DNA of 64,000 nucleotides from Sinohyriopsis cumingii (GCA_028554795.2 CM068832.1:87509011-87573010), one strand, 5' to 3'. Counted from the stretch's first letter, positions 40,288 to 52,612 are shown. Made by a program: numbers and translations. Notes: generated by a model not told the origin, from the sequence alone.

Positions 40288-40900
40288 TTTTTGACCGATG
40301 TTAAACTGGAAAAACTCATAAATCCACAATCGAAAATCTTCTTGGTCTCATATGCGAGATCAGCTATGAGCTTGCGAGACTTATCTTGCTCGCTGTACCC
40401 AACAAGGTTAATGTGGATTCGGTTTCGCATATTAGCCAACGTTTTCCGCAATACAGCGTTGTTCACGAGTTTAATCGTTGTTAAGCCGATTCACTGCTCC
40501 AGTAAAGGAGATCCCAGATCTATCCAAACGCTTACACAAAACCTCAGCACCTCATGGATGCGTTGTATAAGCAAACACAATCGAAAATAGAACTGTAGAG
40601 TACGTACATGAGATAAATTAGTTTGCTTAATTCACAGGCTTGGATCCAGCTTGACATATTCCATAAACTCGAGTCCGGAATAATCCGTGATTACACGCTG
40701 ATGAAAAGGACAGCCCTTCTCGATGCCCTCAATGCTAGCGGCTAATAGTTGTGGCCACTGTAAAGCTGGTGTGGATACTCCAAGTCAACTTCATACTGTC
40801 GTATTCGTGCATGCATGATCATCAAGACTAATCCACTGATGCTCGCCTACGTTCATTGGTTGCAAGATCGGTCATCAGTCCAAATGTGTGCTGTACATCA
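40288..40900 (-). pseudogene. Relic of protein-primed family-B DNA polymerase (Polinton/Maverick-like)
   Basis: Minus-strand peptides in the right order, in more than one frame. VDLEYPHQLYSGHNY (near 40780-40830) resembles the VDLEYP-LH-HNDYPLAPE region of Polinton-type PolB. Next is KLDPSL followed by HVRTLQFYF and IHEVLRF (about 40690-40550), resembling the K-L-P-L / HYR-L / KIHRVL-F stretch. Last is KLVNNAVLRKTLANMRNRI (about 40472-40415), resembling the strongly conserved KLMNNAVFGKT-EN-R-R block. Stops and frameshifts interrupt it and the DTDS catalytic region is not found. The resemblance is from memory of the family and includes related virus-like elements. The relic stops at the LINE insertion at 40285 and I could not find its continuation below 39668. 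Confidence 0.65.
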
Positions 40901-41745
40901 TGCATGTTCAAGCAGTTTGTAAGATCGGATTATGTTATCGAAATGGGGATACAACGTTGATGAAAGCGCCCATTTAAAATATCGACTGTACGTTTGTACA
41001 AATGATGACTGCTCGCCGGTGAAAATATATTGGTTCTTTAGTGTAATATGGTCCGCGGCAAGGATTCATCATGCAAATATGAAATTTAATTTCAAAGCAT
41101 CCGTCCAGAGTTCATTCTAACTCGGTGTTGGTGAATTGTTCCAATATTACAAGGATCATTGGAAAAGATCTGTCGATTTCCTCAAAAATGTTTTCAATGC
41201 ATTTGAGACTCAAGATGACACGAGAACTATTAAATCTACTGGCTTGTGATTTCAATCACTCCATCATTTTCACGTTTAAGCAAATATAATCACATGCACA
41301 AGGAGAACAATCTCCAACTACACATTGGAGATGGCTGGGCTCTGTAATATTAATGTAATTGATGGATGTATCTTTGAAAGTAATTTCATTGCGTTTTTAC
41401 AAAGTTTATATTCGATCGGTAGAGTTGTAAAACACTTCAACGATAATACAAATAAAAATCGGAAAATTGTATCTGTCGTGAGTGCTATTTTACAATTTCG
41501 GAGGCAATATTACTTTTGGAAAGCTGGCTGCGCCCTTGTTTATCCTCATACATCAGATATCTTTCAGCAAGCTTGGCCCTTGATTGAATCTTAATATAAT
41601 ACTCCACTGATATTTCGCGACATTGATAACTATTATACACAGCTTATCCGAGGAAAGTCCTAACATTCCAAGTTTTAAGTTTTTCTCGCACCCCAGAGAT
41701 TCTTATGATGATTGCATGAGCTGATTAATAGCCAGCATTCTGTCT
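40901..41745. other. Sequence upstream of the polymerase relic, unassigned
   Basis: On the minus strand this would be the 5' side of the polymerase relic, but I could not extend the match confidently. An 89-codon plus frame at 41325-41594 has no recognisable similarity. Confidence 0.35.
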
Positions 41746-41891
<146 letters not shown>

Positions 41892-42601
41892 GCAACTTAG
41901 TACGATGTTAATTAGGAAATATTGATTTTAAAGTGGTTCTCAGTTTCTTTACAAATACAACATTTATGTAGCTCAACAGTTGGTTATATTTAGTACAAAT
42001 TCTCATCAAATTATCCATTGCATAATATACTAATTTTGTTTGTGCTTAGGTCACGACTAAAAATACAAGCTACTGCATAAGGTTTGCAGTGGGTTTATGC
42101 AATAATTGTTCTTCTGACGTTTTTAATAAAAATGCATATTGTCTTGGATCTCAGTACTTTCCCAGCTATTAGATAGGGGTTATTCCCTGGGGTGTGACTA
42201 GGAAACACTTTTTCTCACCCATGCGACAGAGAAATCTACTTGTTTTGATAACCTTACTTTTCTTGTCTCAGTCTAGTCATCTGAGACCAGTCGTCTCAGT
42301 CAAGGTGTCCACGCATTTAGAACTACTTTTATAAAATAGAAACCTTTGTTGTCTTCTGCTGTGCCTGACGTAGTTGTACTAAAATAAAAAAGCAACAACA
42401 ACAACAACAGGAACAAATATACAACAAAAACATAGTAATTTAAGTTAAATCAATCTATGTGAATACGCCATACAAAACAATTCGAGAGAGACGAAGACAA
42501 CCGCATCTGATGTCGAGCCTTTTGGTATTATGCTTGTTTGTTACACACGGCATGGTCAATTTTATCCCATATACAGGTCTAGCTGAATACATTTTTAAAT
42601 G

Positions 42602-42692
42602 AGCGTCATTAAATGTAGCTAAAGCTTCCTAGCTAGTTTTAAATACTTCGTGTAAAAGAAATTGTATATTGTTAGCTACATTTAATGACGCT
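42602..42692. repeat. 21-bp perfect inverted repeat with 49-nt loop
   Basis: 42602-42622 and 42672-42692 are exact reverse complements over 21 bp. The loop is AT-rich and contains AGCTAG-type short palindromes. It could be a small fold-back element or a structured RNA. No second copy noticed. Confidence 0.85.
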
Positions 42693-42707
42693 GACCTGAA
42701 AAATGAC

Positions 42708-42865
42708 TGTGTGAAATGAACAATATAACAGAAAACAGAAACACTTATCTATGCATATATACTATAGACCATGCGTATATACTATAGGATAAAATTCTCA
42801 GTGCTGTGTGAAATGAACAATATAACAAAAAACACTTATCCATGCATACATTCTATAGACCTATA
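42708..42865. repeat. Tandem duplication with 96-bp period
   Basis: The word starting CTGTGTGAAATGAACAATAT at 42708 recurs at 42804, and the following CACTTATC-ATGCATA segment recurs with small differences. There are two copies; the second has a short deletion. Confidence 0.8.
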
Positions 42866-43707
42866 CACTTCATAGCCTTCCTACTCTCTACAACTACGGA
42901 AAAATTAGTAACGGCCAGAAAAGTGTTATATAAAACATGCTTTTTTCTAATTTTGTTAAGGATATCCACTGTGCCCCGGTTGAATCAAAAATATACCTCA
43001 CTATTTAATGACAAATAATACACTTACCAGCCAGAAGGAACAATTTATCCGTCAGCACATTAATCCATAAGCACATTTCACTGAATCACTTGCCATATTT
43101 CCAGGACAGAAAACCGAATGTTCAAAGAATCCGTGAACTTGAAAGTTTAGCACATGGTTATCCGCTAGAGTCCGTTTTTGGAGGGACTATTATACACAGG
43201 AGTAATTTTACAATCAATATTAATGACAACACAAGTATGTCACACACAGTTTCAACTCCTCCAAAGAAAAGAATAGTTATATACGATGGTGGCACAGATC
43301 TCTAATTACCCATGAATAATCTAAAGAAAGATGTTACTCTTCGTTACAGCTTGTACTAAAAATAACTACAGTAGAGCTGAGTAGCCAATATCATTTTATT
43401 ATTTACAATATAACTTTTAAAAATTGGAACTAATGAAAATAAAAAAGTTTCTTGTAATAAATATTAATTATTTTTTGTCAATTTCATATAACATCCATAT
43501 ATTAAATGCGATAATTCCTCATTATTAAGCGACGTTTTATGTTGTTTTTTTTTTTTTTGCTCACGCGTATAAACTGTACTTCGGACGCAACGGTCACACC
43601 ACAACCGTCATTAACATATTTATATTAATGCGCCGCATGTAAACATTGGACGTAAACTCTAGTGCAGAATTCTTTTTACTTTAAAGGAAACTATTGGATG
43701 AGAAAAA

Positions 43708-43864
43708 ATAGTCTACGTTGGGGTTTGGACCTAGACAAGGAAGTACCAGTTGTGGGTTTATATTATATATCTCCCCACCCGGGCAAGCCTCGTGGGGAGA
43801 CATATAATATAAACCCTAGACTGGGATTTCCTTGTCTCGGCCAAAACCCCAACATAGAGTCTAT
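43708..43864. repeat. Long imperfect inverted repeat, about 71-bp arms and 13-nt loop
   Basis: Left arm 43708-43778 pairs with right arm 43792-43864. Perfect or near-perfect blocks include CTCCCCAC/GTGGGGAG at the loop, GGGTTTATATTATAT with its complement, CTAGACAAGG with CCTTGTCTCGG, and GTTGGGGTTT with AAACCCCAAC. Mismatches and a 2-nt offset near the base suggest either a structured RNA or an ageing fold-back element. The 72-codon open frame through the hairpin is symmetrical by construction and not evidence of a gene. Confidence 0.85.
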
Positions 43865-46277
43865 ATATACATATGCCTGAAATAATCTTATATATCATGG
43901 AATCCTAAAGATGTAATACAATCGGGATTTATCTGTGATACAGCTGTCATGTAGAATAACATTTGATTGACCAAGACCTAATGGTGCTGTCCAGAAAGGC
44001 CACATATGTTAACGTCAAATTGTAGTCGACTTCCACGTGTAATTCAATGAAAACTAAAGTGATTATTAAAGTTGCATCAAAACATCATTAAAACATTTGG
44101 ATGGGTGGGGGACAAAAATAAATATTTAAAAGGAAAACACAGTATATATTTAAAAACCAATGAAATCGGATTCCACACATGAAAATATGTATCTGTAACT
44201 ATATAATTGGATTAATACTACTAATGCATTTAAGAACATATGAAAGGACCGGAGAGGCAAGCACTACCTACATTATTTTATAATGGACCGTGTATAATTA
44301 GCTTAGTAGGGCACCATCTCATTTTCCCATGTATCTAATGTATGCAATTAAGGGCACAGTCTGATCCATTGCCCACATCTTGTATACATATTTCAAAATA
44401 TGCCCCATCACGTGTGATGGAAACTGGTTGCACTAGAGTTGTACATTGGTTTCGTTTTCATTGGATGCATTAATTGATCAACGATTGACTAACACCAAAA
44501 TATAAACCGCCGAATGTACAAAACGTAAGTCGATCTGATTGATTTTTAATTGACGTCTAGTAAATATGTTTCTAACTCTGATTACTAAATTAAAAAATAA
44601 CAGGAAATAAATTACTTCACATTTGAATTCTTCTTAACCATTTAATAAGTGAAACTACCTAATCATTGTTGATGGTGCAACAATTAAGCAACCGTCAAGA
44701 CTATACTATATTATTTTAAACATTCCACTTTATGAAGTACAATAACAAACATACTAGTAGGTGCCTTTTTATATTTTCCTTTTCATAGTTTATATTTATG
44801 TAACTAAGAGAAACCATGTAGCATATTCAAAGACACCGTAGGAATCTGCTACAACGGATAATGCATCGGTCTAACATATGTGATTTCGTTCTTCACCTGA
44901 CGGAATGAGACATATTACAGGTATTGTACCTATAATGTTTCTTTCTATATTCGGAGACTGAACAACCTTGGAAATCCTCATGGAAGAAAGCATTATTCTG
45001 GTAAATTTCGAGGACCAAATCCAGGATAACATTGCTAATGCGTATTAGAAACTTTTGTTGTTATCCATTCTTTATGAAATGCAAGTCGTATATAGCAACA
45101 TCATCAAATAGTTTTCAGAATCAACGCATTCAAGTCACCCACAACGTTTGTGAAATAGATCCATGGACAGTTTAATACAATGCATAAACTTTGTTAGTTA
45201 ATGAACTTGCCGATAACTTGTGTCTAGTTCATGTCGAACGGCAAGGTATATCCTCAATAAAATCACCAGAGGCTAAATATGCCCGCTAAGCTGATGTAGC
45301 ATTTGCTCATAAATATTCGAGTATGTTTCTGGTGATTGATTATGTCCATGATCTTCTTGACACAAACCTAAATTCAATGAAAAGTGTGAAGCAAATTGTA
45401 AGATATTAAACTCCGCAAAACACCCTAACAAATAAGGACAAAATTCGCATCAATAATTAATTGTTTTAAATTCATATGCAATGGGGACTCTATTAGAAGG
45501 ATCATGCGTACATATTGCGAAACATTGTTTAAATTATAAAAGTTATATTCAGTAAAGGCTTCTGTTTTGTTTTTAATCCAACCGCGTTAGGAGAAGCAAG
45601 CTTAAAGATTTTTGATATCATCACAATCCATAAGACAAAATAAATAAACAATAGTCCATAAAATGTTAATCATCCGTCTCTCTCTAATGTTGATTTATTT
45701 GTTTTGTAATAACACACAATTCAGAATATAAAACGGACCTATTTTTATATCATTGTTACGCTTGGAAAAAATATCAACTTAAAGGATTTGTTTTATTTAT
45801 ATGAATATGATACAAACTCCTTATCTTTCCTACCAGAATATATGATACATTTGAAAGCAGTAAATTTAGCAAAATAACATCTAATCATGTGAGTTTAGGG
45901 CAAATAAGAATCACACATTTTTTATACAAAGATGCGACAAATCCAATTTCACATACAAAACATTTACTATAACATTATCAGCATCGCCGACGACATAGAC
46001 AACTACATGCATTACTGTTATAAAAATCAGGCAATATGAAAAGAAAGTATCATAAACATGTATAATAAATGCATGTTTTTCATTTGCCAATACCCTACCG
46101 CATATTGTAATTACGTAACATACATTGTCTGCATTTCACTCATATACTTTCTTTGGGTTGGTATACCACAATTTCAAGATATAATTCTATATAATCTGAA
46201 CATTATTTATAATTTTCAGAGCGCACGTATTGAATTAATAGCTCTCAACGAACTTAGCGTCGACCACTGAGTAATGT
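43865..46277. other. AT-rich spacer downstream of the 46-50 kb minus-strand gene
   Basis: No gene recognised. At about 44843-44910 a tRNA-Arg-like stretch is discernible on the plus strand (ACAACGGATAATGCATCGGTC, then TTTCGTTCTTC) but both box regions are degenerate. The 3' UTR and poly-A signal of the minus-strand gene ending at 46278 should lie in the right part of this stretch. Confidence 0.4.
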
Positions 46278-46400
46278 TCATAGTCTATCCATGATGAATG
46301 AAAGATACACTGGTAGTCCAATACAAACTGCAACAGTGATACCCGCTAAGACTGTTATGCCCATTTTCCAGGCCTTCCATATCGTTTCGCAAGTGTTGGC
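46278..46400 (-). CDS. Terminal coding exon, unknown single-pass membrane protein
   Basis: Minus-strand exon from 46400 down to the TGA at 46280-46278, 40 codons plus stop. The acceptor is a pyrimidine-rich TTTCCTTTCATTTAAG immediately before GCC; two other in-frame AGs slightly upstream would add 4 or 10 residues. The peptide starts ANTCETIWKAWKMG, then has a hydrophobic helix of about 22 residues (from GITVLAG to VYLSFIM), then ends DRL. This is a membrane anchor with a very short tail, consistent with a type I or tail-anchored surface protein. Entry phase is 0, matching the exon at 47371-47406. I do not recognise the family. Confidence 0.6.
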   Translation of the reverse strand, partial: ANTCETIWKAWKMGITVLAGITVAVCIGLPVYLSFIMDRL

Positions 46401-47370
46401 CTTAAATGAAAGGAAACATGTCTTCTGCTTCTTGCACAATGACAGCCGAAAAGACAACATGTAATGAAATGCGATCTATCAATGTCAGTGATAAATATTG
46501 TTAAACATGAAGCATTAACTAAACTGTACATCTGATATACACATAGCATCTATATTAGTGACTTTCTTTTATGGTTCCTCTTGGCTGACAATAAAATGTA
46601 CAAATCATTTAGGAATTCAAAGTATAGTAGTAAGATATTATTATTCACACATTCATTTGAGTATGCGAAACATTTTACAACATCAGCGAAGTTGATATAA
46701 CTGAATGCGTAGAACTTTTGCAATATTTAATAAAGAGTTTAACTATTTTTAAATATTTACAATTTTTCAACTAATTTTTAATATATTGATATCACTATTT
46801 CGCGACAGTACTACATGTACATGAACAGTTAAACATGGAACGAATCTGAAACTTCACAAGTATCTAAATCTTATTGCGATTTATATACATATTTGTCAAA
46901 TCGGGAAGTTACTGTTAAGTAATATCAATTAGTATGCTCTAGAAAGAAGCCGCTAAAAGTATTGTTAACTATGCAATATCTGGTTGCTGGAGTGATGTTT
47001 ACAAGTCTACTTGATTACACATGACCATTATCAAGCATACAGATTTTAAATGTCATATTTTCGATGCCAACCAAGGTACAGCATGGACAAAATCCTTGCG
47101 AATATATTTAGTTTTAAACAAATGTTGGAGCCTCTAAAAATATGTAAACATGGGATGTGGTAGGAATATAAATATTATAATATCTATGTTTCACAAACAC
47201 AAGTAACAAAATACTTAGCTAAACAAATCAGTGAGTCACGTAAAGAACATTACAACACGTCAAATCCATGATATCTAAATGAGGTTCTGTAATATACATT
47301 AAGACACGGAAGCTGTGAAATAATCTTTCCTAAATGTAACCTTAGAATGTATCTAATAGCAAATGATTAC

Positions 47371-47406
47371 CTCTGAGAGCTGTAAACCCTTTGCTGTCAA
47401 ACATTC
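47371..47406 (-). CDS. 12-codon internal exon of the same gene
   Basis: Between acceptor TTTTTTTCTTTCGCTAACAG and donor GAG|GTAATC, 36 nt read ECLTAKGLQLSE in phase 0-0. Both neighbouring predicted exons require phase 0 on this side, so the small size is compensated by strong splice signals and a consistent frame. It contributes one of several Cys residues in the juxtamembrane region. Confidence 0.6.
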
Positions 47407-47896
47407 CTGTTAGCGAAAGAAAAAAATAAATGTGAACTATAATTGGCAGTACCGAACCTTTAAGTTACTATATGCTAATAATGGATTGAATATATACGTT
47501 TGATAATTGACGGACAAATCCGGATACATAAGCATTGCACTTGTTTCGTTTTTTATTATTAGTTAATGTTTGTATTTCACATATTATATTAATTATAAGT
47601 TTTACTCTTTCACTTATCACTTTAGATTTCCTTGCCAGAACTGGAGTATAGATAGAACTGTAAAAGTGAAAGAAACGTACATTTAGAAACAAAACTTACA
47701 TTTAGTACTATTTCTTAAGTTGTTATTTAAGAGTTTATCTAATTTTACTGTTCCTTGTACAGCTAATTTTCAAGGGTAATGTATCTGGCAAATTACTTTT
47801 TGGGGCAGCCTAGAGGTTCATTTTTACTATTTCTCGCAAAGAAAAAAAAAACTTTCAGATTTCATTAAACATGATGAAGAAACCAATTTTACTTAC

Positions 47897-48078
47897 AAGT
47901 AGGGAACCTTTGATGCTTCTGTTCCCAGCGCAGTCATGAATGTGACCTCTGTATGAACAATGGATTACAGCAAAATTGATATTGCTCGTTTTCGTCCAGT
48001 TTGCAATAACACACTCACGTTTGTGTTTTTTGGCATCATCTAATGTTGCCATCGCCAGAATATAAATTGTACTAGTAC
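47897..48078 (-). CDS. Internal exon with paired Cys, same gene
   Basis: 182 nt between acceptor AATATTTACAG and an ideal donor CTT|GTAAGT. It enters in phase 1 and leaves in phase 0, coding 60 full residues. The peptide carries three Cys (in RECVIANWTK, FAVIHCSYRG and HDCAGN) and an N-x-T sequon (NWT), typical of an extracellular, disulfide-bonded segment. No named domain is recognised: spacing is not clearly Ig, EGF or sushi. The upstream exon at 49554-49757 ends in the required phase 1, which joins as a Gly codon. Confidence 0.65.
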
Positions 48079-48929
48079 CTGTAAATATTATAAACTATGC
48101 GAACTGACAAATGTATAACTGAAAGGAACACGTAGACGCGAGATGAAACAAACAGAAGCTAAATGCACTCATCATAAATTATGTACGAATATATTTTCTT
48201 TACGTCATTTGTTGACATTGTTTTCGTTGAAGGAAGAAATTAAATAAATCATTTGTTTTACTGTGGTATGATGTGTATTATAAATCAAAAGACCTATTCT
48301 AGTTTTCAAGCATTCATAACTTCTCCTCCTTGCTATGAAACCACGCCATTTGTTATACTCTTTGTTTAATCTTAACAAAACAATACTTTTTTGTTTTAGC
48401 ATTATCCTTGTGCAAGGACTTTCACTTTAAATTACTTTTGATAGTAATGTGTATCATTCTCCCTCGTCACACTTAACATGTTTCTAAGCGCTTATACGTT
48501 GTAATTTCCGTTCCAATCAATTTGTTTTATTTCGTTTCTTTTAAATAATATTACTTATATTATAAACGTATCGAACACTATCAGATACTGATCGTCATTG
48601 TCATGTCTCAAGACTATTTGTCTCACTTACATCTCAAAGTTCCATGAACATACTATCCATTCTAAGTTTTCGTATTTGATTTGTTGCCCTAGGACTATTC
48701 TCTTTAGTATCCATCTAAACCAGTTGGAATATGTAACTATATGTGTCGATTTGAAACCGAGTTGAATATTAACACAAAAGCAGTTTTCAGGGCAGATACA
48801 TTCATTCGTTCTTTCCAGTCAGTGTGTTGGTGACTAGGTAGTCAGAGGTATTCATTACAATGGTCATTGATTCCGCTGAGAATTAATTGTGTATATGTGA
48901 CAAGAAATCACACAAAACGCGTTTATATA

Positions 48930-48931
<2 letters not shown>

Positions 48932-48964
<33 letters not shown>
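48932..48964. repeat. (GT)n microsatellite
   Basis: About 16 GT units inside the predicted intron between 48078 and 49554. Confidence 0.95.
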
Positions 48965-48965
<1 letters not shown>

Positions 48966-49467
48966 TTCTTGCACTGCTTAAAATCATGATTTACTAGCAT
49001 CACATTTTCTGTTGGTTTATAATGTGTTATTATCTCCGTTTAATGACTGACTTCCTTACGTGACGTTGCAATTATAACAATATAGGCTTTGGTTCATTAT
49101 GGAGTTATTAAAGATATTATCATCATTAGACTTGCTGAAGTTTTACAACAGTGATCTTTTCACTTTCTGTACTCCATGGCCATGTTTCCTATGCTGCATG
49201 TAGGTATAATGTTTCTGCCGATTTCTTTTTTGTTATAAAACACGATTGCTTCAGCACTATCAACAATGAATATAAAGTCTGAAAATCTGTTTTTAGTTAT
49301 TTATCAGGATGCTGAATCATTTTGTAAGGGGTGTATTCATCTGCATTGAACTCATATACAAACTGTTCCCTACTGAAACTGTTTAGATTTGATGATATGG
49401 AGGTATCAGACTATACGCCTTTGATATGTATCTATGTCTCTACCTATCTCTGTCTCTCTGTCTGTCT

Positions 49468-49470
<3 letters not shown>

Positions 49471-49542
<72 letters not shown>
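49471..49542. repeat. (TA)n microsatellite
   Basis: About 36 TA units, 11 bp from the predicted splice donor at 49553 and preceded by a CT/TCTG-rich stretch. Confidence 0.97.
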
Positions 49543-49544
<2 letters not shown>

Positions 49545-49553
49545 CATGCTCAC

Positions 49554-49757
49554 CAGTCACTTTTGCATAGTTAAGCAATACTTTGCGAACATATGCAATC
49601 TCATCAAAAGCTCGGCTATAGCCCCACTGGATATAGAAAAACACATCATTCGTATCTTCTCCAGAGAAATGTTTTTCCAATGGTTGTGGAGAAATTCCTA
49701 GCCAGTCGAATACATCCTTTGGACTCTTGCCTTCCGATTGTTGAAAAATGTAATATA
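49554..49757 (-). CDS. 68-codon symmetric (1-1) exon, same gene
   Basis: 204 nt between acceptor TTATCTTTCAG and donor ACTG|GTGAGC; the intron then runs straight into the (TA)n at 49471-49542. The protein segment begins YYIFQQSEGKSPKDVFDWLG and ends LLNYAKVT, with aromatic and acidic residues that look like real, folded-protein composition rather than AT-rich noise. The open frame continues to 49917, but the part upstream of 49757 reads as low-complexity Tyr/Phe/Leu intron translation. No family recognised. Phase 1-1 exons are common in extracellular modules. Confidence 0.65.
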
Positions 49758-50463
49758 CTGAAAGATAATAACAAACTAAAGCAAAGCTAATAATTAAATA
49801 CAAATAAAAAGAGAAATGCATTCCGCCATATAGATATTCAACCATTATATAAACTTTCTTCTCTCTTGCTAATGTGCATTTCATTCTGAAAAGGTAAAAG
49901 CGCAATTGTTTCCGCATTTCAGTGGGAAACTATTACATGATTTAGGACATCAGCCAAAGACATGATAGCACATACTTTTAGTCATGATTGAAGCCATATG
50001 AATGGGGATGGCAACTTAGACATAATCAAACAATAGACTGAATACATTCATATTGATCTATAGAGAATATAGAGAATATAAACTAAACTATGGATTGTAC
50101 TTTTAAACAGCAAACATATCATGTACTAAACATATCCCTTGAGAAAGTGGCTTACAAGTCCAATTATTAGGACGATGAATATAACATAAATGATCGAACG
50201 GTTATTATGCTTACTAAACTACTCATACCAACTTATATGCAGTCGCAGCACGGAACATGGGATAGCATAGAAAATTTAAGAGGCTACAACGACTGCATAC
50301 TAGTTATTGCCTCAATTATTGACAGAGATGATAATTGCGCATAAGATCTAGATAAAAACAAATATATAGCGAGTCCAGTATCAGAAGTTGTAGTTGGATT
50401 TAGCAATAACCATGCAGGAACTGCACATAAACCTATAATTTATACTATATGTGATGCGAATAA

Positions 50464-50465
<2 letters not shown>

Positions 50466-50499
<34 letters not shown>
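50466..50499. repeat. (TA)n microsatellite
   Basis: About 17 TA units in otherwise unassigned AT-rich DNA. Confidence 0.95.
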
Positions 50500-50502
<3 letters not shown>

Positions 50503-50970
50503 CATACTAAACCTCATATTGTCATTTCCCATGCAAATAATTTTACTGAATTAGTTAATGTAAACATTGTGCAAAAGTGGAATTGGCAACAAAGTAAATT
50601 AGCTAAAACACAGTTAATTATTTAAAAGTTGCAAAAACTACCAAACGAGTCATATAAACGTTGCCATCTTAATATTGCTATATAAAACAGTTAATAATCT
50701 TGCATTTTCCACATATCAGTCCACTTCAGTACTCGTTAAGCAGCTTAAATATATTTTACATAAAATATACATTGGAAGTGAGTTTCAGTTTTGCTTGAAT
50801 TTTAAGCGTATCATTGATGTTCTTCGTTACCGTATTATGAGCTATGGAGTTTTTCTTTCTTGAAGAAACAAAAGCGATGACGTTTTAAAAGGGAAAATAT
50901 TGAAACTGAAAAGAAATGTCAGATCTTGATGGGATTTCTGTGTATCAAGGTTTCAGTTTGAGGAGTTTCA

Positions 50971-51018
50971 CTGGATAGATAGACCGATAGATCGATGGAC
51001 AGATCGATAGATAGATAT

Positions 51019-51053
<35 letters not shown>

Positions 51054-51104
51054 TATAGATAGGTAGATAGATATATTGATATATAGATAGATATATAGAT
51101 AAAC

Positions 51105-51149
<45 letters not shown>

Positions 51150-51160
51150 GATTGATAGAC

Positions 51161-51209
<49 letters not shown>

Positions 51210-51260
51210 TAGATAGATAGATAGATTTATATACACGGATATCCGTATATAGGCAGATAG
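50971..51260. repeat. (GATA)n array, about 290 bp
   Basis: GATA units with TATA, GAT and GACA interruptions. Minus-strand Leu-Ser-Ile-Tyr open frames here are artefacts. Confidence 0.95.
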
Positions 51261-52539
51261 ATATAGAGCATCAATTCAAACCCTTTATCCAGTGTGTAGC
51301 CTGGGTCTCTGAATATGACATTTTCATCTAAACGAACCAACATTTATCATACGTTTTGTTGTAAACTCGTGTGGGACAGATATTGATGATTATGTATTCG
51401 TGGAATTAGCTAAGTTCTGTCCGCACCGAATGGACGGCAAACATATTTTTGGCATAATGCGTCACGCCAGATATGTTCACCTTTAGCGTCATAAGCGTTT
51501 CACAACATAGTTCCTGACTTGTATCAGACCTACATTTTACAGTTGTCGCTCTTCTCAAATCCCCTGATTATGTCCCCGTTACATTACTTGATCTATAGTA
51601 ATATTACTGCGCATGTTTCATGTGAGTCTCCTTATTGCCGGCTTTGTGGTCTTACAAAAACACACGACTAAGGATAGTAACAATGATTTTCTTCTTCCTT
51701 GAGGTTGTTGTTTCTGCATACATCGCGCTTATCAAATATATTCCAATCATATATGTTAACACTAAACTCTTCCAAGAGCGACGATAACTCTAGATCGTGA
51801 AAATAGGAAAACATAATATAAGGAGGTGTGATGATTTTTGTGTCCAGCTTATAAATAGCTTGTTGCACAATATATATTGAACAGCGTATAGGTTTCTCAT
51901 TCATGATAATATTTGTATTATTGCCGGTTCTCACACTGATTACATGTCATACATATTTTCTTGCCATATCATGTTGCCAAGTGCAGTTGTATGTAACCAT
52001 GTTAGACAGTTAAACCCCACGCATTTTGTCTTGTTAGATAAGAGTTATGAACTGTTCCTACATTGTTATTTAGATATTGAACAATAGCAACTTCTCTACG
52101 CTTTAACCATGACCATGCTTATATACATATATATCCATACCTATCTACCACTCATACATATCTACATACATATTTCCCGCCTTCCCGACATATATCGCGC
52201 TACGTCCTCTTACCTCCCCACGCTTGCAAATGCATATAACCATAATATTTTGTGTATAATTTAATCATAAAAGGCCCACCACAACATATATACAAATATT
52301 AATTATCTGTTGGAGAGTGGTAACAATCAAGAAATTATGGTTATCTAGCTTTCTCCAAAATGGCATTAATATTTGAATTTTTTTAGACTGAACATGTGCA
52401 AAGACGCCACTTAACCTGCCTAAATATTTGTTACCAAAAATACTTTGTTTGATCTTTCATTTTAGGTTGTCTAACAATTCTGCCCTAGTCTTCCTAAATC
52501 CGACAGTGGTTTTATGCAATTCGTTCATACGTTTATTGT

Positions 52540-52612
52540 GTCTAACATACATACATACATACATACATCCATACATACATGCATACATACATACATTCTT
52601 ACATACAAATTA
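52540..52612. repeat. (CATA)n microsatellite
   Basis: CATA units with a few CATC and CATT variants. It lies upstream of a minus-strand SINE tail end (52698), as in the SINE clusters at the left of the window. Confidence 0.93.

Noticed and set aside
43662..43880. 72-codon plus frame
   Set aside because: It runs through the long hairpin; its apparent composition comes from the inverted repeat.
49758..49917. Upstream continuation of the 157-codon minus frame
   Set aside because: A strong acceptor at 49760-49758 separates it, and its translation is low-complexity Tyr/Phe/Leu typical of intron AT-rich DNA.
50919..51236. 105-codon minus frame of Ser-Ile-Tyr-Leu repeats
   Set aside because: Translation of the (GATA)n array.
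51668..51934. 88-codon minus open frame considered as an exon of the 46-50 kb gene
   Set aside because: No usable donor with a fitting phase before its stop and no pyrimidine-rich acceptor.
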